A DNA stretch of 19,073 nt, taken from positions 1 through 19,073 of the forward strand of contig DAOWEV010000072.1 in assembly GCA_030638325.1 (NCBI GenBank), given 5' to 3'. This document shows, piece by piece, positions 7,101 through 13,405 of the stretch. The notes under the pieces were generated by a model. The model searched no databases. It had not been told where the DNA came from and saw nothing but the letters and a program-made list of their open reading frames with translations. The DNA is from Bacteroidales bacterium. Lineage in GTDB: Bacteria; Bacteroidota; Bacteroidia; Bacteroidales; JAGOPY01. Numbering within the stretch: position 1 is the stretch's first letter; every line of letters begins with the position of its first letter. Both the position numbers and the translations under genes were made by a program.

Positions 7101-7199
7101 CGGTTGGCGGTTGACGGTTGACGGTTGACGGTTGACGGTTGACGGTTGACGGTTGACGGTTGGCGGTTGGCGGTTGACGGTTGGCGGTTGACGGTTGAC
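7095..7199 (+). repeat. 15-unit heptamer array GGTTGAC/GGTTGGC
   Basis: Fifteen consecutive 7-nt units without a slip. Eleven are GGTTGAC, and units 2, 10, 11 and 13 are GGTTGGC. The stop codon of ksgA (7098-7100) is the TGA within unit 1. The preceding seven bases (CGTTGAT) look like a further degenerate unit inside the coding sequence. This is the longest such array in the window, and its mosaic of two unit variants suggests growth by duplication. Confidence 0.95.
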
Positions 7200-7200
7200 A

Positions 7201-7228
7201 GTAGAGACGCACTGCCGTGCGTCTCTAC
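7201..7228. repeat. REP-like palindrome with perfect 12-bp stem
   Basis: GTAGAGACGCAC, loop TGCC, GTGCGTCTCTAC: a perfect 12-bp inverted repeat. It lies between the convergent ksgA and 471-aa protein genes, 10 nt from the latter's stop. It resembles a widespread GTAGAGACG-type palindrome that I recall from Bacteroidetes and cyanobacterial genomes. It may act as a bidirectional terminator although no T-tract flanks it. Confidence 0.85.
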
Positions 7229-7238
7229 CTGCAACCTA

Positions 7239-8654
7239 TTATTTTGAGATCAGGATCTTATCTGTTGAGACTATTCCTTTTTCATTCTGTAAAACCATGA
7301 TATAGAGACCGGGGGTGATGCCCTTGAGGGTTACTGACTGACCTTCCGTCACCCCGGAACTATAGACTTCACTACCATTGATATTCATGACACGGAACAG
7401 GTAATTATGAGCATTCAGCCCTTCGAATTTTACCGGAGTATTTCCGGAATAAGGGTTACTGTAAATCATCCTGACCGTTGTTCCGTCAACTAACGGATCA
7501 TCAATCCCTGCAACGGTACTCTTATAATCGATCACCAGTTGCATCAACCTGAAATTCACCCAGGTTTGAGCAGGATGGCTCCACCGGAGGGTCAGCCGTT
7601 CAATGAGTGACCCGCTTCCATCGTAGGTAAACTGGTCTAACAATGCATTCTTCCAGTCGGAAAGATGAGGGGCCCACATTTGGAACAACATTTCGTCCAG
7701 GTCTCCATTGGCGTTATAAGTAAAAGTCCTGCGATGTTGATTCGCCCAGTCATTTGGAAAAACATACCATTTTTTGACCAGCCTCTCCTGAACTTTGCCT
7801 TCGTCATTGTAAGTTATTTCTACTTTCCTCCAGTTCACCCAGTCATTCAGAAAGTGCATCCAATTTTGCAATGTCACATCCACAAGCATTCCAATAGTAT
7901 CAGTCAGGAACAAGGCACGGGAGTGGTTAACCCAGATTCCCTGGCCCTGCATATGATGCCAGTGCTTTGAAATTCTTTCTTCCTTATTTCCAAGGCTGTC
8001 ATACAGAAACTCATTCAGCCTCACATTAAACCATTCCTGTATAAAAGGCCTCCAGGTGCTACAGGTATCGGAAGTCAACAACCCGGCATCATCGTATACA
8101 AATTCCCAATTCTTTTTATTTACCCATGATTGGGTCGGATAGTGCCATTTTTGAAGCAAGATCTCTGCAAGCAGTGTATCCTGATCATAATAAAACTGTT
8201 TCATAAAAAAGTTGTGCCATGCCTGGGTGGGCCGGTGCCAGACCTGAACGGTCTTGCTACTGATCTTTCCGGTATCATTGTAAGTGAACTCCTTAAATAT
8301 CCCGTTCATCCAGAAGCCAAGGTGGCGATTCCAGGCCTGCAGTAACACCGAAATAAGTTGTTCATTTTCATTAAAGGTTTTCACCTTACGATAATGGTTT
8401 TTCCACTCCTGGGCAAACGGATTCCATTTGTAATAATAAATGGTATCTGTTGACAAGGTGCGTTGTTCTCCATTATAATACCCTTTCTCACTGACAATTA
8501 AATAATCATCTTCGCTGATAGTATTGTCGTATTCACCCTCTTCGGTAAACAGATCTTCCTGAACAGGCTCAGGTAAGTCATCAAAAATGATCTCCTGTGC
8601 AAAAACACTCCAACTAAGAAATCCAAGGATGACCAAAAACAGTAATTTTTTCAT
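7239..8654 (-). CDS. T9SS-exported protein with 31-residue Trp repeats
   Basis: Secreted protein of 471 residues. Signal peptide MKKLLFLVILGFLSWSVFA-Q (1-19). After an acidic stretch, residues about 77-383 are tandem repeats: Trp at 77, 108, 139, 170, 201, 232, 265, 296, 327 and 358, exactly 31 apart except one 33-residue unit. Each unit has a second Trp seven residues later, usually followed by x-Asn, then F-x-Y, often Gly, and E/x-x-L-x-Q-x-W. The Y-D/N-x-x-G element recalls YD/RHS-like or DUF3836-like beta repeats. The last ~75 residues (NPYSGNTPVKF... GITPGLYIMVLQ...KILISK) are a T9SS type A sorting domain. The product is therefore predicted to be a cell-surface or released protein. A beta-rod or ligand-binding role is inferred. 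No clear TAnnTTTG lies upstream. Confidence 0.9.
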   Translation of the reverse strand: MKKLLFLVILGFLSWSVFAQEIIFDDLPEPVQEDLFTEEGEYDNTISEDDYLIVSEKGYYNGEQRTLSTDTIYYYKWNPFAQEWKNHYRKVKTFNENEQLISVLLQAWNRHLGFWMNGIFKEFTYNDTGKISSKTVQVWHRPTQAWHNFFMKQFYYDQDTLLAEILLQKWHYPTQSWVNKKNWEFVYDDAGLLTSDTCSTWRPFIQEWFNVRLNEFLYDSLGNKEERISKHWHHMQGQGIWVNHSRALFLTDTIGMLVDVTLQNWMHFLNDWVNWRKVEITYNDEGKVQERLVKKWYVFPNDWANQHRRTFTYNANGDLDEMLFQMWAPHLSDWKNALLDQFTYDGSGSLIERLTLRWSHPAQTWVNFRLMQLVIDYKSTVAGIDDPLVDGTTVRMIYSNPYSGNTPVKFEGLNAHNYLFRVMNINGSEVYSSGVTEGQSVTLKGITPGLYIMVLQNEKGIVSTDKILISK

Positions 8655-8763
8655 GGTTGTAAATTTTTAAAATTAATTAAATCTTTAGGTATTGGATGTG
8701 TTAAAGAAATAAAGGTTTAAAGGTAGTTATAATTTTTTTTGTACTGGCTTTTTTTTGTGGAAA

Positions 8764-8900
8764 AGACTGAGGAACTACAGGGACTAAGGGACTATAGGGA
8801 CTGAGGGACTAAGGGACTACAGGGACTAAGGGAAGACAGGGGCTAAGGGACTGAGGGACTAAGAGACTGAGGGAGGGAGCGAAGAAGCGAAGAGGCGATT
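8764..8900 (+). repeat. Degenerate octamer array GGGACTGA/GGGACTAA
   Basis: Repeated GGGACTGA and GGGACTAA units with inserts such as GGGACTACA and GGGACTATA. The array then degenerates through GGGAGGGAGC into AGCGAAG units. The spacing slips more than in the heptamer arrays. The same GGGACTGA octamer recurs at 19042-19070. Confidence 0.8.
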
Positions 8901-9070
8901 TGAGTTAATTTTAAGAAGATGGGTAAGCTGATTAATTTTAAGTTTTTCATCATGAGAAGTATCATTGATTATTACAAACGATACATAATACACATTTATA
9001 ACTTGTTGAATATTAATTGTATTTTTAGTGTGTTATATCATATCATTATTAGACCATAGCCTAAAAAAAA

Positions 9071-9096
9071 ATCCCGAAGGGATGACATGATTATAG
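9071..9096 (+). repeat. REP-like unit 1
   Basis: ATCCCGAAGGGAT hairpin core followed by the tail GACATGATTATAG. It has the same orientation as unit 2, which shares the tail exactly. Confidence 0.8.
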
Positions 9097-9118
9097 AAAA
9101 CAAAAAGAACGAAAAACA

Positions 9119-9145
9119 AACCCCGAAGGGGTGACATGATTATAG
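9119..9145 (+). repeat. REP-like unit 2
   Basis: AACCCCGAAGGGGT core plus tail GACATGATTATAG. It ends four bases before the transposase vestige begins, so it probably marks the deletion junction or the element's natural edge. Confidence 0.85.
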
Positions 9146-9148
9146 TGA

Positions 9149-9241
9149 CCATGTGCATCTTTTCGGGAAGAATATCTTGATTTTTTACAAAAATCTGGAA
9201 TTGAATACAATGACAAATATCTGTTTGAATGGATCAAATAA
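9149..9241 (+). pseudogene. C-terminal vestige of a REP-associated (IS200-like) transposase
   Basis: Thirty codons and a TAA read PCASFREEYLDFL, then QKSGIEYNDKYLFEWIK. From memory this matches the extreme C-terminus of small Y1-type transposases (TnpA_REP/RAYT-like) of Bacteroidetes, which end in a form such as SF+EEY..FL...GIEYDEKYL(F/W)E. An in-frame TGA (9146-9148) closes the frame upstream, there is no start, and the HUH and Tyr catalytic parts are missing. The fragment begins right after REP-like unit 2 and stops three bases before the inverted unit 3, the layout expected of a transposase gene reduced by deletion between its flanking palindromes. It makes no functional protein. The assignment rests on a short match. 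Confidence 0.55.
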
Positions 9242-9243
9242 TT

Positions 9244-9259
9244 TCACCCCTTCGGGGTT
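9244..9259 (-). repeat. REP-like unit 3 (core only)
   Basis: CACCCCTTCGGGGTTT is the hairpin core in reverse orientation. It lacks the CTATAATC tail of units 4 and 5 and lies directly after the transposase vestige. Confidence 0.7.
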
Positions 9260-9282
9260 TAAAATGAATAATCAAATATAAT

Positions 9283-9309
9283 CTATAATCTTGACACCCC
9301 TTCGGGGTT
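9283..9309 (-). repeat. REP-like unit 4
   Basis: Reverse-oriented full unit: tail CTATAATCTTGACA, then core CCCCTTCGGGG. It is in tandem with unit 5 at 29-nt spacing. Confidence 0.85.
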
Positions 9310-9311
9310 GA

Positions 9312-9338
9312 CTATAATCCTGACACCCCTTCGGGGTT
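9312..9338 (-). repeat. REP-like unit 5
   Basis: Reverse-oriented full unit differing from unit 4 by one base (CTATAATCCTGACA tail). Units 1-2 and 3-5 face each other across the transposase vestige. Confidence 0.85.
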
Positions 9339-9377
9339 TACTTAATAGATGATAAAATGTAACGATTAATAAAAATA

Positions 9378-9395
9378 ATCCCGATGCTTCGGGAT
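9378..9395. repeat. Short palindrome ATCCCGA-TGCT-TCGGGAT
   Basis: A perfect 7-bp stem with a TGCT loop, a variant of the CCCGAAGGG type of core but with a longer loop and no conserved tail. Confidence 0.7.
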
Positions 9396-9432
9396 AGATT
9401 GATGGTTAACAATATTATGAAAAAAATCAGTT

Positions 9433-9458
9433 AATCTCAAATCGTTAATCGTTAATCG
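9433..9458 (-). repeat. Inverted copy of the TAACGAT repeat
   Basis: The reverse complement of this segment equals 6271-6296 over 26 nt: two and a half TAACGAT units plus the TTGAGATT tail. Identity of the non-repetitive tail shows common origin, not chance similarity of two simple repeats. Confidence 0.85.
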
Positions 9459-9547
9459 ATATTTAAATAAAACGATATTTTCGATTTTAAAGACAACTCT
9501 ATTTCGAATCAATATAAATTACAAAATATTTATTAAAAATCGTATTA

Positions 9548-9555
9548 CCCCCCCC
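9548..9555. other. Homopolymer C8 tract
   Basis: Eight consecutive C in otherwise AT-rich DNA, about 130 nt before the start of the 1210-aa surface protein. Such tracts can vary in length by slippage. No promoter element that it would separate is visible. Confidence 0.5.
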
Positions 9556-9685
9556 ATTTTCCTGATTAATAAGTAAATACGCTCCTTGAAATGTAAAGCT
9601 ATTGTCAACAAGCTGATAAAGCTTAATTCAATATGACTTTCCTGAGAAAGGTGAATGCTCTTTTTCCATCTAAAAACCAAATGCC

Positions 9686-12600
9686 ATGAAAACCCTGAAA
9701 AATTTCACAGTTTGCATTTCTGCAATAATTTTGTCATTCTCATCAATGCCTTGTTTTCCGCAATTTACTTACGAATTGGAAGAAAACCTTATAATACCTG
9801 ATGAAGATATCGGAGGAGTTATCCCCGAAGATATGTTAATAGCGGATAATAAAATATTTATTTATGGGACTCATCGAATTCTTATCTTAGATGAAACTGA
9901 TTATAGTCATATAAATTCAATAGACATAAGTGATTTGGGCAATAATTCTTTCGATGGTTTCTCATATACCAGCAATAATAAAAGTCATTCTATGATGGCA
10001 TATAATGAAGATCATAAACTTTTTGTAATAACGCCTGAATATGAAATTGCAGTTATCAACACAACAGGGAGTTGTTCGATAGAACCATATAGAATTCCAA
10101 AACCATCATTATATGTGGGAAGCTATTTTGCCAGATCGATTATCAAGTATGATCCATCAACAAACCGGATATTTTGGTCATTACACACCGATGTGCCAAA
10201 TGAGAAATCATTCTTATGTGTTTATGAAGGTGAATCCCCTTATAATAATGTATTCATTCAAGAATTTATAAGTGATGGGATAAATGATATCGCTATAAAT
10301 TCAATCGAAAACGTTTATTATCTCGCAAGAAAAGATAGAATTGAAGTTGGATGGACAACTGATGTTCAATTTGTTGCGCGTAAAACGGTAACTACTAACG
10401 GAACTGTTTACAGAATCTTATATGTTAATAACACTAATAACGGCTTGCATAAAGTTTATTTTTTACCAAGAAATAATTACATATTATTTCCTAAAATTTA
10501 TATCATCGATGGTAACGATTACAACTTTCCTGTAGAAAATTTTGATGCCCCTTTCAATATGGTGTATAGTGGGGCGTATGACCCTGTTAGAAATCGTCTT
10601 TATTTCGGAACGGAATCAATAAATCAAGGCGATGTTTTTATCTATGATGCTGATGATCCAAATAATGGACCGATTGAAGAAATTTCGACAGGCAATATTT
10701 ATCCGGAGTACCTTTCACTGGTAATCCCATATCATCTGGAATATTACAATGATAAAGTATATGCTTATAAAGCAAGTTTACTTGTCGCCATTAATTGCGA
10801 AACCTATAGTACTTTTCCAGTATTAAGCGGACTACATAATTATTATTTTGGTGGCGCTATCAACCAAAATCTTGGACAATTATTGATATTAAATTTAGCA
10901 GGAGGGACTGTTGAGGTAATAGATGATTCAGGCAATTATTTGCAAAGTATAATTACTGGAATAACATTAAATGGAGGATGTTATAATTTTATAAATAATA
11001 AAGCATATTTCATTTCAGATGATATTAGACAAAATAGCAAGTTAGCGATTTATGACAAAGATGAGAATCTTGTTTCAATAAAAGAGTTTATTTATCCTAC
11101 TTCAAGTTGTATATATAATCCTTATTTTAACCACATTTTGGTTTCTTTTTACTTGGACCCGTATTATATTAAAGTGATTGACGGAGCAAGCACTAATAAT
11201 GCATTTTTGGCTGATATTCAATTATTGGGTAATTATTGTGCAGGTATATTTATAGCTAATAATAAATTATATTGTGTAACCGGGGGGAATCTGGGAGGTA
11301 ACGCTAATGTTCTAATATACAATTTAAGTGATTTTAGTTATTCCTATAATGCATCAATTCCAATACCTACAGGTTCGCAAATAATTAGTGATCTGGTTGT
11401 TGATTTTTGCTTTAATAAAGGGAATGACAAATTATATATAGCATTAAGTGACTCTCCTGATGGAACATACGCAAAAATTATTGAGATAGAATCAGATAAT
11501 AGTTACCAATTTATTTCTCTCACGGAGGGCCCGATTTCTCTTGAATGTAGTTATCTAAGCAACAAAATATATATTCAGCATTTTGGAAAAAATTATTTAT
11601 CTGCATTTTTATGTGATGCACCTAATAACGTTTACCAAATTCCTTTTCAATCTAATGAAATTGTCGATATTGAATATGATAAGCATCGGGATGTTTTATA
11701 TGCTGCCGGATCAGATGCGATCGTCTGGCCTTTATTTTGTGAAACGGATTATATAGCAGAAGACACTACCAGGAGATTTAACCTTGAGGAAGATATTACT
11801 TCATTAAGATATAACACAAAAAACAGGATGTTATATGCATATTCTGCCAGGCGAACAACTGACAATCAAGCTCTTTTCTGGATTATGAATCCACGTTATC
11901 CCTGGATTACAGAAAACTTATATTTAGAGAATACAGAGGTATTCAGGATTGCTAATCCGGTAAAATATACAAATGTTGTATTAGATTTTCATAACAATTA
12001 TTTATATATACCGAATGGAAGCCATAGTAATATCGGTATTTTGAAATGCGAGCCGGAAAAATTATATATTGATAATTTTAATTATTACAATTGGATCAGC
12101 TTTCCATCTTTAGAGCGTCCATGGAATCAGGATATTGGTGTACCGTTAATACCGGTTTTAGAAAACCTGACCCCCTGGCCAGATTATCTACATATGGATG
12201 GAGTGGAACCCGGTCTGAGTGAGACGCAATATATTGAATACATTAGTGGTGATTGGGATCCATATTCTACATTAAATTCTATATTCAGTTCCAGAGGTTA
12301 TATTCTTGACAATGATCTTCAAACTATAATGCAATCTTATATACCATTACCAGGATGGAAACTTGACCCACAAAATACAATTCATTTATATGCAGGAGAG
12401 GATATTGAAAACTGGGTTGGATATTATATCGATGAGACCCAGGATGCTTTTGAAGCATTATCGGATATTCTGGATGATCTTACTTCAATTAAGGCCGAAA
12501 CTTGGGCCTGTGCCAAATTCTACAGCGAAGGTAGTCTAGTGCCATACTGGTTATGTATGGGTCCTGATAAACTCCGGAATTTAAGATACGGGGAAGGAAT

Positions 12601-13318
12601 AATTCTTATAAGCACTAATGAAACGGATTTTCAATGGCCTAACTCTTATGATCCCTATCCATATCAGGAAAGGCCACTTGTCGAAAATTATACTTTTGAA
12701 GAAAATTCAAACTATACTCCTATTTTTATTGAGCTTGACACCAATGATCTGCCGATAGAAATTGGCGCTTTTATCAATGACACCTGCATCGGGGCTTCTT
12801 CTGTTTTAGAGGAGGATACTATTATTATGATCCAGGCATATAGCGAGATTGATTCGGCCGGACCAGTTGAATTCGAACAATATTACGGGGGATATAAGTC
12901 ATCATTTGAAGAGCGAATAAGAGACTATTATTCATATGATCATAAATTACTAAAGAAAATAAAGAAAGCAATCTATTTAACAAACAAACAGGGAGCACAA
13001 TTGGTTTCTTTTAAAGCAAAAGGCAATCTGCCAGATCAAGACTTTGACAATCACATAAGAATATTCCCAAATCCGTCAAATTCACAAGTTAAAATAATAT
13101 TTAACATTGAGCAGGATAGTTATATCACAATCGAAATATTTAATATAACCGGTCAAAAAACAATCACTTTAGACAAAGGAAAGAAAGCTAAGGGTATACA
13201 TGAAATTGTTTGGAATATAAATAATGATGGCGGTAATAAAGTTCCTAACGGTATTTATTTGCTTAATTTCAAATCAGACTTTTTTAACTTAATTCAAAAA
13301 ATTATAGTAGTTGATTAA
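9686..13318 (+). CDS. Large T9SS-exported surface protein, propeller-like
   Basis: Secreted protein of 1210 residues, family not recognised. Signal peptide MKTLKNFTVCISAIILSFSS up to about residue 26. Residues about 40-780 contain many degenerate beta-strand repeats of the type N(K/R)(I/L)(Y/F)hh and hYDhDD, as in YVTN/NHL-like beta-propellers. Examples are NKIFIYGTHRILILDE, NRLYFGTESINQGDVFIYDA, NKLYCVTGGNLGGNANVLIY and NYLYIPNGSHSNIGIL. Residues about 795-1115 are a Trp/Tyr-rich region beginning NYYNWISFPSLERPW, of unknown fold. From about 1124 (IRIFPNPSNSQVKI ... VPNGIYLLNF ... KIIVVD) it is a T9SS type A sorting domain. Codons are strongly A/T-ending (ATA, TTA, AAT) compared with serS or ksgA, which may reflect transfer or relaxed selection. 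ATG 9686 is chosen because the ATG at 9681 runs into TGA. No clear TAnnTTTG was found upstream. Confidence 0.88.
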   Translation: MKTLKNFTVCISAIILSFSSMPCFPQFTYELEENLIIPDEDIGGVIPEDMLIADNKIFIYGTHRILILDETDYSHINSIDISDLGNNSFDGFSYTSNNKSHSMMAYNEDHKLFVITPEYEIAVINTTGSCSIEPYRIPKPSLYVGSYFARSIIKYDPSTNRIFWSLHTDVPNEKSFLCVYEGESPYNNVFIQEFISDGINDIAINSIENVYYLARKDRIEVGWTTDVQFVARKTVTTNGTVYRILYVNNTNNGLHKVYFLPRNNYILFPKIYIIDGNDYNFPVENFDAPFNMVYSGAYDPVRNRLYFGTESINQGDVFIYDADDPNNGPIEEISTGNIYPEYLSLVIPYHLEYYNDKVYAYKASLLVAINCETYSTFPVLSGLHNYYFGGAINQNLGQLLILNLAGGTVEVIDDSGNYLQSIITGITLNGGCYNFINNKAYFISDDIRQNSKLAIYDKDENLVSIKEFIYPTSSCIYNPYFNHILVSFYLDPYYIKVIDGASTNNAFLADIQLLGNYCAGIFIANNKLYCVTGGNLGGNANVLIYNLSDFSYSYNASIPIPTGSQIISDLVVDFCFNKGNDKLYIALSDSPDGTYAKIIEIESDNSYQFISLTEGPISLECSYLSNKIYIQHFGKNYLSAFLCDAPNNVYQIPFQSNEIVDIEYDKHRDVLYAAGSDAIVWPLFCETDYIAEDTTRRFNLEEDITSLRYNTKNRMLYAYSARRTTDNQALFWIMNPRYPWITENLYLENTEVFRIANPVKYTNVVLDFHNNYLYIPNGSHSNIGILKCEPEKLYIDNFNYYNWISFPSLERPWNQDIGVPLIPVLENLTPWPDYLHMDGVEPGLSETQYIEYISGDWDPYSTLNSIFSSRGYILDNDLQTIMQSYIPLPGWKLDPQNTIHLYAGEDIENWVGYYIDETQDAFEALSDILDDLTSIKAETWACAKFYSEGSLVPYWLCMGPDKLRNLRYGEGIILISTNETDFQWPNSYDPYPYQERPLVENYTFEENSNYTPIFIELDTNDLPIEIGAFINDTCIGASSVLEEDTIIMIQAYSEIDSAGPVEFEQYYGGYKSSFEERIRDYYSYDHKLLKKIKKAIYLTNKQGAQLVSFKAKGNLPDQDFDNHIRIFPNPSNSQVKIIFNIEQDSYITIEIFNITGQKTITLDKGKKAKGIHEIVWNINNDGGNKVPNGIYLLNFKSDFFNLIQKIIVVD

Positions 13319-13338
13319 CTTTATTGAATAAACAAAAG

Positions 13339-13346
13339 TATCTTTG
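13339..13346 (+). promoter_or_regulatory. -7 box before the beta-helix gene
   Basis: TATCTTTG matches TAnnTTTG exactly and lies 60 nt before the ATG at 13406, in the 87-nt gap after the 1210-aa gene. It suggests the beta-helix gene can be transcribed on its own. The -33 partner is unclear. Confidence 0.4.
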
Positions 13347-13405
13347 GTTATGAAATAAATGCAGGTAAATAATCATTCTGATCAAAAATAGATAGGGATT
13401 ATTAA

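Larger units (their letters stand above)
8655..9685. other. About 1 kb gene-free, repeat-rich gap
   Basis: Between the divergent 471-aa and 1210-aa genes, no intact gene is seen. It contains in order: an AT-rich promoter-side stretch, an octamer/GA-rich array (8764-8900), about 170 nt of AT-rich DNA without structure, a REP-like cluster enclosing a transposase vestige (9071-9395), an inverted copy of the TAACGAT repeat (9433-9458), and about 220 nt of AT-rich leader with a run of eight C (9548-9555). A 34-codon frame at 8952-9056 appears to be chance. Confidence 0.7.

Noticed and set aside
7095..7199. Iterons of a replication origin
   Set aside because: No replication initiator gene, DnaA-box cluster or AT-rich unwinding element is nearby, and similar arrays occur at many gene borders.
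8952..9056. 34-codon frame in the gap before the REP cluster
   Set aside because: Composition is what AT-rich non-coding DNA gives by chance, with no promoter or similarity evident.
9071..9338. Possible CRISPR array from the repeated CCCCGAAGGGG units
   Set aside because: Units change orientation, spacers are of uneven length (2 to 137 nt), and no cas gene is near. A REP-type cluster explains them better.
9548..9555. C8 tract as a phase-variation switch of the 1210-aa surface protein
   Set aside because: It is about 130 nt from the start codon and not between recognisable promoter elements. Without reads showing length variation it is not supported.
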